Shown here: piece after piece, positions 43,601 through 51,593 of the stretch
Position numbering within the stretch: position 1 is the first letter of the stretch
How the letters are laid out: each line of letters opens with the position of its first letter
From: Streptomyces sp. 11x1
GTDB lineage: Bacteria; Actinomycetota; Actinomycetes; Streptomycetales; Streptomycetaceae
Direction: 5' to 3'
Assembly (NCBI RefSeq): GCF_032598905.1
Contig: NZ_CP122458.1
Coordinates: forward strand, 9,387,001 to 9,451,000
DNA: 64,000 nucleotides
The notes under the pieces: model-generated
Seen by the model: the letters and a program-made list of their open reading frames with translations, nothing else
What the model was told of the DNA's origin: nothing
The model's database searches: none
Translations under genes and position numbers: made by a program

Positions 43601-43844
43601 CCAGGTACTCGAAGTACTCGACGTGCCCGCCCTGGTAGGAGGAGACCGCCACACCGTGCGCGTCCTCCTCCAGCGCCGCGTCCACGACCTCCCGCACCGA
43701 CCGGTTGTGTCCGAGGTGGATCACCTCGGCGCCCTGGGACTGGAAGATCCGCCTCATGATGTTGATCGACGCGTCGTGCCCGTCGAACAGAGCCGAAGCG
43801 GTGACCAGGCGGACGGGGTGCACGGGTCGATGCTGATCGCTCAT
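40614..43844 (-). CDS. icmF: fused isobutyryl-CoA mutase (B12 mutase with GTPase chaperone)
   Basis: 1,076-residue adenosylcobalamin enzyme that interconverts isobutyryl-CoA and butyryl-CoA. It has a B12-binding domain (residues 10-140, [20 protein letters not shown] with the base-off His in DGHDAS), a MeaB-like G-protein domain ([20 protein letters not shown], residues 194-213; [29 protein letters not shown]), a linker, and the mutase barrel from about 540. Phe580 in [11 protein letters not shown] and Gln724 in [10 protein letters not shown] occupy the two positions that select branched C4 substrates; methylmalonyl-CoA mutases have Tyr and Arg. ATG 43844. A perfect palindrome lies 55 bp upstream. 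The symbol follows the well-defined family architecture. Confidence 0.93.
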
Positions 43845-43898
43845 GAGGGCCTTCCCGGGCAGGGTGGGGTGCTGCAGGACGAAAGAGGTACGAAGAAA

Positions 43899-43916
43899 TA
43901 CTAGGACGTCCTAGTA
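43899..43916. promoter_or_regulatory. 18-bp perfect palindrome, putative repressor operator of icmF
   Basis: TACTAGGACGTCCTAGTA lies in the 92-bp gap upstream of icmF, within an AT-richer stretch. It is the size and symmetry of a TetR-family operator. On the minus strand its end (TAGTAT) could double as a -10 element. No TetR gene is in the window. Confidence 0.7.
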
Positions 43917-43936
43917 AATTGCGGAGGTGATCGCTG

Positions 43937-44935
43937 TCACAGATCGAGGACGAGGCGTGGCCCGCACGAGCGGGAGACGCAGATGAGCATGGTGTCCCCG
44001 GCGGCCCGCTCCTCCTCGGTCAGCAGCGCGTCGCGGTGGTCGGGTGTGCCGTCGAGCACATCGGTCTCGCAGGTGCCGCAGGTGCCTTCCCGGCAGGAGA
44101 AGTCGACCGCGACGCCGGCCTCCTCCAGGGTTTCGAGCACCGAGCGGTCCGGGGGCACGGTGAGGGTGAGCCCCGAACGGGCGAGTTCCAGCTCGAAGGC
44201 CTCGGCCGGGCCGGCTTCCGCCGTCGGTGCCGACGGGGCGAACCGTTCGACGCCCAGGGCGCCGGGCGGCCAGCCCGCGCACTGCTCCCGCACCGCCCGC
44301 AGCAGGGGTTCGGGACCGCAGGCGTGCACGAGGGTGTTCTCCTCGGGCTCGCCGAGGTGGGCGGCGAGATCCAGCAGGCCGTATTCGTCCTGCGGACGGA
44401 TGACCACACGGTCCCCGTACGGGGCGAGGCGGTCCAGGAACGCCATCGAGGTGCGGGTGCGGCCCCCGTACAGCAGCCGCCATTCGGCCCCCGCGGCCGC
44501 CGCGGCCTCGACCATGGGGAGGATGGGCGTGATACCGACGCCGCCGGCGATGAACAGATGGCGTGCGGCGGGCCGCAGCGGGAAGTTGTTCCGTGGTCCG
44601 CGGACCCGCACGGTGTCGCCTTCGCGCAGGTGGTCGTGGATGTACGCGGAGCCTCCGCGCCCCTGAGGCTCGCGCAGCACGGCGATCTGCCACGCCTCGC
44701 GTTCGGCCGGGTGCCCGCACAGGGAGTACTGACGGATCAGACCGCCGTGGCCGTCACCGTCGCCGGACTTGCCGTTCTCGCTGTTCAGGAATACGTCGAC
44801 ATGGGCGCCCGGCGTCCAGGAGGCCAGCGGACCGCCGTCGGGGCGGCGAAGGGTGAGGCAGACCACGCCGTCGGCGGCGATGTTGCGGCTCGCCACGGTG
44901 AGGGTCGTGTCGATCGGGGGCAGTCGGTCGTTCAT
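43937..44935 (-). CDS. phthalate-dioxygenase-reductase-type flavoprotein with C-terminal [2Fe-2S] domain
   Basis: 332-residue electron-transfer protein feeding a Rieske oxygenase. The FNR-like part has the flavin motif LIRQYSLCGHP and the nucleotide-binding HLFIAGGVGITPILPMVEAA; LVHACGPEPLLRAV is the NAD end. The plant-type ferredoxin domain is C-terminal: CREGTCGTCETDVLDG plus a later Cys (MLICVSRSCG). This order (flavin, NAD, 2Fe-2S) is the PDR type that supports class IA oxygenases and demethylases. Start ATG 44935; an ATG at 44974 would overlap the thiolase. It follows the thiolase by 19 bp. The two Rieske oxygenases in this island are likely partners, though encoded elsewhere. Confidence 0.9.
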   Translation of the reverse strand: MNDRLPPIDTTLTVASRNIAADGVVCLTLRRPDGGPLASWTPGAHVDVFLNSENGKSGDGDGHGGLIRQYSLCGHPAEREAWQIAVLREPQGRGGSAYIHDHLREGDTVRVRGPRNNFPLRPAARHLFIAGGVGITPILPMVEAAAAAGAEWRLLYGGRTRTSMAFLDRLAPYGDRVVIRPQDEYGLLDLAAHLGEPEENTLVHACGPEPLLRAVREQCAGWPPGALGVERFAPSAPTAEAGPAEAFELELARSGLTLTVPPDRSVLETLEEAGVAVDFSCREGTCGTCETDVLDGTPDHRDALLTEEERAAGDTMLICVSRSCGPRLVLDL

Positions 44936-44954
44936 GGGGGTCGGCTCCGGGGGC

Positions 44955-46145
44955 TCAGGCGGGTGTCGGTACATGCAGCAACAGCGCGTCGCCCTGGCCG
45001 CCGCCCCCGCACAGGGCGGCCGCTCCGCTGCCGCCTCCGCGCCTGCGCAGTTGCGCCGCGAGAGTCAGCACCAGCCGGGCTCCGGTCATGCCGACCGGGT
45101 GCCCGAGCGCGATCGCTCCGCCGCCCACGTTCACCTTGTCCAGGGGGATGTCCAGCTCCCGCAGCGACGCCAGGGCCACTCCCGCGAACGCCTCGTTGAT
45201 CTCGAACAGGTCCAGATCGGTGGCCTTCAGCCGGCCGTCCCGGGTCAGGGCGTCGCGGACCGCGCCCGCCGGCTGGACCAGGAGCGAGGGATCCGGGCCC
45301 GCGACCGTGCCGTAGGCGCCGATCTCGGCGAGCGGCGTCAGGCCCTCCCACCGGGCGCGTTCCGCGCTCATCACGACGACGGCCGCGGCGCCGTCGGAGA
45401 GCTGGGACGAGTTGCCCGCCGTGATGGTGCCCGCGCCGGAGAAGGCCGGCCGCAGGCGCCCGAGCCCCTCGGCGGTGCTCCCGGGCCGTACGCCCTCGTC
45501 GGTGTCCACCACCGTCTCTCCCCGGCGTCCGGCCACGACGACCGGGGTGATCTCCTCGGACAACGCGCCCGACTCCTGCGCGAGGGCGGCTCTTCGGTGG
45601 GACAGCGCGCTGTACTCGTCCTGCTCCTCGCGGGTCAGGGCGAACGGCTGCTGGTAGCGCTCGGTGGCCGCGCCCATGGAGACGCCGTCGAAGGCGCAGA
45701 CGAGAGCGTCGCGGTCGAGGGCGTCCTCCACCGCCGTCGAACCGTACTTCCAGCCGGTGCGGGCTCCGCGCAGCAGATGCGGGGCGCCGGACATGGACTC
45801 CATGCCACCGGCGACGACGACCTCATGACGTCCGGAGGTGATCATGAGGTCGGCCAGGGCGATGGCGTGCAGACCGGACAGGCAGAGCTTGTTGACGGTG
45901 CTCGCGGGGACGGAGAACGGGATGCCGGCGCGGATCGCGGCCTGCCGGGCCGAGTTGGGTCCGGCCCCCGCCTGCACGACATGGCCCATGACGACGGCCT
46001 CCACGGCCGCCGGATCCAGGTGGGCGGCGGACAGGGCCGCGCCGATGGCGTGGGCGCCGAGGTCGACCGCGGACAGGGGGCTCAGGGTGCCCATCAGTTT
46101 GCCGATGGGTGTCCTGGTTCCGGCGACGATGACGGATCCGGGCAT
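44955..46145 (-). CDS. thiolase (acetyl-CoA acetyltransferase family)
   Basis: 396-residue thiolase that cleaves 3-oxoacyl-CoA with CoA (or condenses acetyl-CoA). All catalytic segments are present: nucleophilic Cys in TVNKLCLSGLHAIALA, LFEINEAFAGVALA, GGGAIALGHPVGMTGARL with the His, and the second Cys in AALCGGGGQGDAL. Start ATG 46145, with GGAGGT upstream. It sits in a minus-strand operon after the acyl-CoA ligase and phosphatase genes and before the PDR-type reductase. Chain-length preference is not readable. Confidence 0.94.
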   Translation of the reverse strand: MPGSVIVAGTRTPIGKLMGTLSPLSAVDLGAHAIGAALSAAHLDPAAVEAVVMGHVVQAGAGPNSARQAAIRAGIPFSVPASTVNKLCLSGLHAIALADLMITSGRHEVVVAGGMESMSGAPHLLRGARTGWKYGSTAVEDALDRDALVCAFDGVSMGAATERYQQPFALTREEQDEYSALSHRRAALAQESGALSEEITPVVVAGRRGETVVDTDEGVRPGSTAEGLGRLRPAFSGAGTITAGNSSQLSDGAAAVVVMSAERARWEGLTPLAEIGAYGTVAGPDPSLLVQPAGAVRDALTRDGRLKATDLDLFEINEAFAGVALASLRELDIPLDKVNVGGGAIALGHPVGMTGARLVLTLAAQLRRRGGGSGAAALCGGGGQGDALLLHVPTPA

Positions 46146-46166
46146 GGCGGGACCTCCTTGGGTGGG

Positions 46167-46781
46167 TCAGAGGGATCCGGCGGCCGCGTCGACGGCGCGC
46201 TCGGCGATCAGGTGGGCCGTCTCGTTGACCGAGTGCAGGACGAGGCGTCCGCCCGGCATCCGCCGCACGCGGCTGACCGAGGTGTAGCCGGGGTGGAACC
46301 AGAACATCGTGGGCAGGCCGAGCATCGTCGCGAGATACGTGTTGATGATTCCGCCGTGGCACACGGCGGCGACCCGCTCGCCGGGGTGCGCGTCGAGAAT
46401 GGTGGCCGTGGCGCGTACGGCACGCGCGCGGAAGGCGTCCCAGTCCAGGTCCGGTACGAAGTCCTCGTACCGTCCCTCGGAGAGCGCCACCGACCGGGGG
46501 TCGTCCCGCTGTATCTGCTCGGGCGGCGTGTAGGGGTGCGAGACGTCGGTGTCCCACTCCCGCAGGTCGTCCAGGACGGTGGCGGTCATGCCAGTGAGCC
46601 GTTCCAGGGGCGCCACGGTCTCGCGGGCGCGCCGGAACGGACTGGAGTAGAGGGCGTCGAGGTGCTCGTGCGCGAGCCAGGCGGCGGCGCGCTCGGCCTG
46701 GGCCGTGCCCTCGGGCGAGAGCCCCGGGTCGAACACGCCTGCCATCGGGAGGCCGTGCCGGACGAGGAGAAGTTCGGTCAT
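46167..46781 (-). CDS. histidine phosphatase (phosphoglycerate-mutase-like)
   Basis: 204-residue histidine phosphatase. The phospho-accepting RHG motif is in LLLVRHGLPMAG at residues 5-16; the second catalytic His is in VAAVCHGGIINTYLA, and SSPFRRARETVAPL holds a phosphate-binding Arg. It lies between the acyl-CoA ligase and thiolase genes, apparently in one transcript, so its substrate may be a phosphorylated intermediate or a side product such as a CoA-ester phosphate. That is inference. Start ATG 46781. Confidence 0.88.
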   Translation of the reverse strand: MTELLLVRHGLPMAGVFDPGLSPEGTAQAERAAAWLAHEHLDALYSSPFRRARETVAPLERLTGMTATVLDDLREWDTDVSHPYTPPEQIQRDDPRSVALSEGRYEDFVPDLDWDAFRARAVRATATILDAHPGERVAAVCHGGIINTYLATMLGLPTMFWFHPGYTSVSRVRRMPGGRLVLHSVNETAHLIAERAVDAAAGSL

Positions 46782-46870
46782 GGGTGATCCTTCGTGCGAG
46801 AGAAGGCGGGAGAGCGGGAAGGTCGGGAAGGGGGAGGCGGGCCGGCCGGAAGGCGACGGGGCGGGCGTGT

Positions 46871-48409
46871 TCAGCCGGCGATGGTCCGTTCCGAGCCCCA
46901 GTAGGGGCGGCGCATCGCGCGTTTGTCGAGCTTGCCCATGGCGTTGCGCAGGAGTTCGGGGACGAACTCGTAGGACTTCGGGCATTTGTAGGCGGCGAGG
47001 CGTTCGCGGCAGAACAGGTCCAGCTCGGCGGCCGGCGGCTCGTCGGCCGCCGCCACGACCAGGGCCCGCAGGGACTCACCGAAGTCCGGGTCGGGCACGC
47101 CGATGACCGCGACCTCGGCGACCGCCGGGTGCTGCCGCAGCACCGCCTCGCTCTCCGCCGGGTAGAGGTTGACCCCGCCGGAGACGACGACGTCGGCGGC
47201 GCGGTCGGTGATGAAGATGTAGCCGTCCGCGTCGACGAAGCCGATGTCGCCGAGTGTGAAGACGCCGGGGGAGAGGTAGGCGGACCTGGTCTTGTCCGGG
47301 TCCGCGTGATAGCGCACGCCCTGGTCCTCGGGCGCCCGGAAGGCGAGCAGCCCGTGCTCGCCGGGCGGCAGTACCCGGCCGTCGTCACCGGTGACCAGCA
47401 CCTCGAACGGGGACCGGACGCGTCCGACGGATCCCGGGTGGGCCAGCCATTCGGTGCTGCTGATGCGCGCCACGGTTCCCGCCTCGCTCGCGCCGTACGA
47501 CTCCGTCAGCACCGGACCGAACCAGTCGATCATGGCTCGCTTCACGTCCGGTGGACACGCGGAGCCGGTGTGGGAGACCTGCCGGAGGCTGGAGACGTCG
47601 TACCGTGCGCGGACCTCGTCCGGAAGGGCGAGCAGCCGTTGGAAGTGGGTGGGCACCATCACCGTCGAGGAGACCCCCCACCTCTGCACCCGGTGGAGGA
47701 ACGCCTCCGCGCCGAACCTGCCCAGGACGACCACCGGCTGCCCCGCCGCCAGGTGCCGCAGCGAGGTCAGCGGCGCGTTGTGCTGCAGGGGGCCGCACAC
47801 CAGGTGGGGTCCCGGAGGGAACCCGGGCCGGGCGGACACAGCGGCGAGGTAGGCGGAGGCGTCGGCGACCGGGCCGCTCACCCAGCGCACCTCGGTGCCG
47901 CGCGCCCGTCCGGTGGTGCCCGAGGTGTAGACGAGCGGAGGCCGGGCGGGCCGGTCCGTGGGAAGGGCGTGTCCGGCGGGTGCGGCCGCCAGCCACAGGT
48001 CCCAGTCGAAGGCGTGCCCGATCGGCGCGGTCCCGTGCGTCACCAGCGGCAGGCCCAGTTCCCGTGCCGCGTCGAGGGCGGCGCCCGCGCCGGCGGGCCC
48101 GGCGATGATCCCGGTCACACGCGCGTCGATGATCTGGTCGACGAGCTCCCCCGACGTGAGGTTCCGGGACGTGGCCACGGTCCCGACCCCGGCCCGCAGG
48201 CCGGCGAGATGGGCCACCAGCGTCGGGATCGCGTTGTCGCCGAGGACGGCGATCCGGTCGTCGGGGCCGGGCGCGAACTCCAGCATCCGGGCCGCCGCTC
48301 GCGCGACCTGGTCGACGAGTCCGGACCAGCACAGCACGTTCAGGTCGTCCGCGAGGGCGGGTTCGTCCGGTGTCTCCTGGGCGCGGTGGTCGAGTGGCAG
48401 CAGCGACAT
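46871..48409 (-). CDS. AMP-dependent acyl-CoA synthetase/ligase
   Basis: 512-residue ANL-superfamily ligase that activates a carboxylic acid via acyl-AMP to the CoA thioester. Motifs: P-loop PLVYTSGTTGRARGTEV, the A5 motif LTESYGASEAGTVARIS, A8 region LGDIGFVDADGYIFITDRAADVVVSGGVNLYP and the C-terminal Lys in ECP-like YKCPKSYEFVPELLRNAMGKLDKRAM. Divergent from the acyl-CoA dehydrogenase gene. Start ATG 48409 has the strong site GGAGGAGCC; the dehydrogenase gene has the same 14-nt start context GGAGGAGCCATGTC on the other strand. It would begin CoA-dependent breakdown of the acid made by the oxygenases. Confidence 0.92.
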   Translation of the reverse strand: MSLLPLDHRAQETPDEPALADDLNVLCWSGLVDQVARAAARMLEFAPGPDDRIAVLGDNAIPTLVAHLAGLRAGVGTVATSRNLTSGELVDQIIDARVTGIIAGPAGAGAALDAARELGLPLVTHGTAPIGHAFDWDLWLAAAPAGHALPTDRPARPPLVYTSGTTGRARGTEVRWVSGPVADASAYLAAVSARPGFPPGPHLVCGPLQHNAPLTSLRHLAAGQPVVVLGRFGAEAFLHRVQRWGVSSTVMVPTHFQRLLALPDEVRARYDVSSLRQVSHTGSACPPDVKRAMIDWFGPVLTESYGASEAGTVARISSTEWLAHPGSVGRVRSPFEVLVTGDDGRVLPPGEHGLLAFRAPEDQGVRYHADPDKTRSAYLSPGVFTLGDIGFVDADGYIFITDRAADVVVSGGVNLYPAESEAVLRQHPAVAEVAVIGVPDPDFGESLRALVVAAADEPPAAELDLFCRERLAAYKCPKSYEFVPELLRNAMGKLDKRAMRRPYWGSERTIAG

Positions 48410-48604
48410 GGCTCCTCCGGCGGCTCCTCGGTCCTCTCCCGATTCGAGGGGAGGACGGATGCCGAGACTGTAGCGTTTATCAAGAAAGTGCGGAACACTC
48501 TGATCCCAGACGGAGCCATTACCGCATGCTCTAACCGTGAGTGCGGCCCACGCTCCACTCCCTCTTACTCAATCTTTCGTCTGGTAAGTGCCCGAGGAGG
48601 AGCC
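48410..48604. promoter_or_regulatory. divergent promoter between acyl-CoA ligase and acyl-CoA dehydrogenase
   Basis: A 195-bp gap with an AT-richer core (48475-48590). The edges form an inverted repeat of 14 nt (GACATGGCTCCTCC at 48407-48420 and GGAGGAGCCATGTC at 48596-48609) comprising both ribosome sites and starts. I found no clear internal operator palindrome. Confidence 0.5.
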
Positions 48605-49843
48605 ATGTCACAGCCCGATCCGGACGCCTGGCGCACACAGGTCCGGCAGTGGCTGGCCACCGTGCTCGAACCGGCGCGGACGCCGCAGTCCGCCGGATCG
48701 GCCGCCGACCTCGCCGTGTTCCACAACCTCCCGGAGGACGAGGAACGCCTGCTGCTGGAACGCTGCCGCGCCTACCAGCGCGCCCGCTTCGACGCCGGCT
48801 ACCAGGCGCTGACGCTCCCCGCGGACAAGGGCGGCGCGGGCCTGACCGCCGCCCACGCGGCGGTCTTCGCCCAGGAGGAGTCCGCCTTCGAGGTGCCGCC
48901 GTCCACTGAGCTGATCAGCGTCACCGTGCGCCTGGTCGCGATGGCCGTCTCCCTGTTCGGCACGGCCGAGCAGCGCGACCACTACGCACGCGCCTTCCTG
49001 CGCACCGACCTGCTGGCCTGCCAGCTCTTCAGCGAGCCCGCCGCCGGATCCGACCTCGCCGCCCTGCGCACCCGCGCTCGGGCGGAAGGCGACGACTGGG
49101 TGGTCGACGGCCAGAAGGTGTGGACCTCGGGCGCCCAGTTCGCCGACTACGGTCTGCTGCTCGCCCGCACCGAACCGGACGTCGTCAAACAGGCCGGCAT
49201 CACCGCCTTCCTGGTCCCGTTGGACGCGCCCGGCGTCGAGGTGCGGCCCATCCGTCAGATGAGTGGCGGCGCCTCCTTCAACGAGGTCTTCCTGACCGAC
49301 GTACGCGTCCCGGACCGGCTCCGGATCGGGCGACCGGGCCAGGGCTGGGAGGTCGCCACCGCCACCCTCGCCTTCGAGCGGACCGCCTCCGGCAGCGGCA
49401 ACCGCCGCAAGGGCGGCACCTTTCCGGACGTCCTCGCCCTCGCCCGCTCCCTCGGCCGCAGCGGGGACCCGCTGGTCCGCCAGCGCCTCGCCGACCTGTA
49501 CGTACGTACCGCTCTGAGGGCGGCAACCGTCGACCGGGTCGCCAGGACGAGCGCCGCCGGCGGCCGGCCGGGCCCGGAGGCGTCGTTGACCAAACTCATG
49601 GCCTCCGAGCTCATGACCCGCACGGGACAGGTCGCCGCCGAGCTGATGGGAGCGCGGATCAGCGCCGACACCGGGGAACCGGGCGCCTTCGCCTGGACCC
49701 AGCACCTGCTCGGTGCCCCCGGCTACCGGCTGGCCGGAGGTACCGACCAGATCCAGCGCAACCTGATCGGCGAGCGCGTGCTGAAGCTGCCGCCGGAGCC
49801 GCGGGCGGACCGGGCGCCCTTCTCGCAGCTGCCCGGTGACTGA
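48605..49843 (+). CDS. acyl-CoA dehydrogenase
   Basis: 412-residue FAD enzyme introducing a 2,3-double bond in an acyl-CoA. The N-terminal helical domain is followed by the FAD/substrate motif CQLFSEPAAGSDLAALRTRA, then WVVDGQKVWTSGAQFADYGLLLART, and FNEVFLTDVRVPDRLRIG. The C-terminal helical domain ends YRLAGGTDQIQRNLIGERVLKLP, a family signature. Start ATG 48605 with a GAGGAGG site. It heads the plus-strand run ACAD-SDR-ThuA. Chain type is unknown, but a branched short acyl chain would fit icmF nearby. Confidence 0.92.
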   Translation: MSQPDPDAWRTQVRQWLATVLEPARTPQSAGSAADLAVFHNLPEDEERLLLERCRAYQRARFDAGYQALTLPADKGGAGLTAAHAAVFAQEESAFEVPPSTELISVTVRLVAMAVSLFGTAEQRDHYARAFLRTDLLACQLFSEPAAGSDLAALRTRARAEGDDWVVDGQKVWTSGAQFADYGLLLARTEPDVVKQAGITAFLVPLDAPGVEVRPIRQMSGGASFNEVFLTDVRVPDRLRIGRPGQGWEVATATLAFERTASGSGNRRKGGTFPDVLALARSLGRSGDPLVRQRLADLYVRTALRAATVDRVARTSAAGGRPGPEASLTKLMASELMTRTGQVAAELMGARISADTGEPGAFAWTQHLLGAPGYRLAGGTDQIQRNLIGERVLKLPPEPRADRAPFSQLPGD

Positions 49844-49932
49844 GGTGACTGAGGGACTGAGGTGACTGAGGGGTCTGTCCCGGTGACTGCGAGACCGGGA
49901 TTCGTTCGCACAATCACAAAGGAGTGACATCG
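49844..49932. repeat. short tandem repeats in gap before SDR gene
   Basis: From about 49838 the unit GGTGACTGAGG repeats imperfectly three to four times, starting at the dehydrogenase stop codon and producing several TGA triplets. The rest holds the ribosome site AAAGGAG before ATG 49933. Confidence 0.6.
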
Positions 49933-50697
49933 ATGGATCTGGGACTGACGGGCGCGAAGGCGCTGGTGACCGGGGCGAGCCGGGGAATCGGCCGGGCTGT
50001 CGCCGCCACCCTGGCGGCCGAGGGCTGCTCGCTGGCGCTGTGCGCCCGCGGCGAGGAGGGGCTGGCCAAGGCCGCCGCCGAACTCCGGGCCGAGGGGGCC
50101 ACCGTGTTCGCGGAAGCGGTGGATGTCACCGACCCGGCCGCCCTCGCGGGCTTCGTGGAGCGGTCGGCCGCCGAACTCGGCGGCCTGGACCTGCTGGTGT
50201 CCAACGTGTCGGCGGGCAACATGAAGGGCCCCGAGTCGTGGGAGGCCAGCCTGCGCGGCGACCTGATCCCGTTCGCGGGACTCGTCGAGGCGGCGCTGCC
50301 GCACCTGGAGGCCTCCGACCGGGCCGCGGTCGTGGCCATCGGCACCACCAACGCCTCCGACACCGCGCGTCCGGCCGGAGCGAACTCCTACTCCGCGCTC
50401 AAGGCGGCCGTCGTCCAGCACGCCTCGGCCCTCGCGCACGCCCTCGCCCCGAAGGGCATCCGCGTCAACACCGTCTCGCCCGGCCCGATCGACTTCCCCG
50501 GCGGCGCCTGGGAGACCATCCGCACCAGCCGCCCCGAGGTGTACGAGGAGGTCCTCGCCAAGCTGCCGATCGGCCGTTACGGCACCGCGGAGGACGTGGC
50601 CGCGGCAGTGGCGTTCCTGCTCGGGCGGAGCGGCTCCTTCTGCGTCGGGGTCAACCTCGTGGTGGACGGCGGGCTGCTCACCCGCGTCCAGTACTGA
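49933..50697 (+). CDS. short-chain dehydrogenase/reductase
   Basis: 254-residue classical SDR. Cofactor motif ALVTGASRGIGRAVAA at residues 10-25, NxxG-like LLVSNVSAGNM, active-site region VVAIGTTNAS and YSALK (Tyr and Lys), and C-terminal GRSGSFCVGVNLVVDGGL. It likely oxidises or reduces a hydroxy/keto group in the island's pathway. ATG 49933 has an AAAGGAG site; an upstream GTG 49924 is less well placed. It lies 89 bp after the acyl-CoA dehydrogenase and 3 bp before the ThuA-like gene. Confidence 0.9.
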   Translation: MDLGLTGAKALVTGASRGIGRAVAATLAAEGCSLALCARGEEGLAKAAAELRAEGATVFAEAVDVTDPAALAGFVERSAAELGGLDLLVSNVSAGNMKGPESWEASLRGDLIPFAGLVEAALPHLEASDRAAVVAIGTTNASDTARPAGANSYSALKAAVVQHASALAHALAPKGIRVNTVSPGPIDFPGGAWETIRTSRPEVYEEVLAKLPIGRYGTAEDVAAAVAFLLGRSGSFCVGVNLVVDGGLLTRVQY

Positions 50698-50700
50698 GCC

Positions 50701-51486
50701 GTGGCGGGCCCGGCCGGCCGCCTGGACGCCGTACTGGTCTGCGGCGGCCGATGGCACGACTTCGACCACGCGCGGCTGCGGCTGCTGGAACTGCTCGGTG
50801 AGCATCCCCGCGTGCGCACCACGGTGTACCAGGACTACGCCTGCGAGGCCGCCCTCGACGCGGCCGACCTGCTGGTCACCTACACCTGCGACGTCCGGCC
50901 CCGCCCGGCTCAGCGGGCCGCCCTGGCGCGGTTCGTCGAGCGGGGCGGGCGCTGGCTCGCCCTGCACGGCACCAACGCGGTGATCGAGCCGTCGACGGGC
51001 GCCGGGCCGCGGGTGTTCACCACGCCACGGCTCCTCGGCGAACTGGCGCAGGTGCTCGGCAGCCAGTTCCTGGCCCACCCGCCGATCGAGCCGTACCAGG
51101 TGCGGGTGACCCGGCCCGACCATCCGCTGGTCGCCGGGATCGGGCCGTTCACGGTCACCGACGAGCTGTACGTGTGCGAGCTGCACGGGGAGCTGGAGGT
51201 ACTGCTGCACGCCGAGTACACGGGACCGTGTCGCGGTTTCGACGAGGGCGACTCGGCGGCCCTCGACGACGCGCCCCGCCCGGTGCTGTACCTCAAGCGC
51301 CACGGCCGGGGCGAGGTCTGCTACTTCACCCTCGGCCACTGCCGGGGGCGCTACGACGTGCAGGACCTCGGGGTGGACGACACGGGGAGCGTGGACCGGG
51401 GCCCCTGGCGGACACCGGAGTTCCTGACGGTGCTGCGGCGGTGCGTGGAGCGGACGGTGGGTGTGCGGGGGGCGGCGGGCGGTTGA
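50701..51486 (+). CDS. ThuA-like (trehalose-utilisation) domain protein
   Basis: 261-residue protein with the class-I glutamine-amidotransferase-like fold of ThuA. Features: LDAVLVCGGRWHDFDHARLRLLELL, LLVTYTCDVRPRPAQRAALARFVERGGRWLALHGTNAV, the metal-site-like HPPIEPYQVRVTRPDHPLVAGI and GEVCYFTLGHCRGRYDV near the C-terminus. ThuA proteins act in disaccharide oxidation in some bacteria but many are of unknown role. GTG 50701 lies 3 bp after the SDR stop. In this setting the link to sugar metabolism is doubtful. Confidence 0.85.
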   Translation: MAGPAGRLDAVLVCGGRWHDFDHARLRLLELLGEHPRVRTTVYQDYACEAALDAADLLVTYTCDVRPRPAQRAALARFVERGGRWLALHGTNAVIEPSTGAGPRVFTTPRLLGELAQVLGSQFLAHPPIEPYQVRVTRPDHPLVAGIGPFTVTDELYVCELHGELEVLLHAEYTGPCRGFDEGDSAALDDAPRPVLYLKRHGRGEVCYFTLGHCRGRYDVQDLGVDDTGSVDRGPWRTPEFLTVLRRCVERTVGVRGAAGG

Positions 51487-51488
51487 GC

Positions 51489-51561
51489 GCGGCGGGGGCG
51501 GCCGGAGGATTTCGCCCCCGCCGCCCCTACCCGTTCCCGTCCCTGGGGGCTGCGTCCCCAG
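51489..51561. terminator. tandem terminator hairpins between convergent genes
   Basis: Hairpin 1: a perfect 12-bp stem 51489-51500 with 51513-51524 (GCGGCGGGGGCG/CGCCCCCGCCGC), beginning just after the ThuA-like stop. Hairpin 2: CTGGGG-7nt-CCCCAG at 51543-51561, of the GGGCTGCGTCCCCAGACCCCC type that is frequent downstream of Streptomyces genes. Together they separate the ThuA-like and alcohol dehydrogenase genes. Confidence 0.75.
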
Positions 51562-51593
51562 ACCCCCGCTCCGGCCCTGAACGTGCCCTGTCC

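Noticed and set aside
40758..43904. Long plus-strand open frame antisense to icmF
   Set aside because: Shadow of the well-supported mutase gene; no recognisable domain or ribosome site.
43937..44974. ATG 44974 as start of the PDR-type reductase
   Set aside because: It would overlap the thiolase by 20 bp and add a Pro-rich stretch; ATG 44935 leads directly into the conserved domain.
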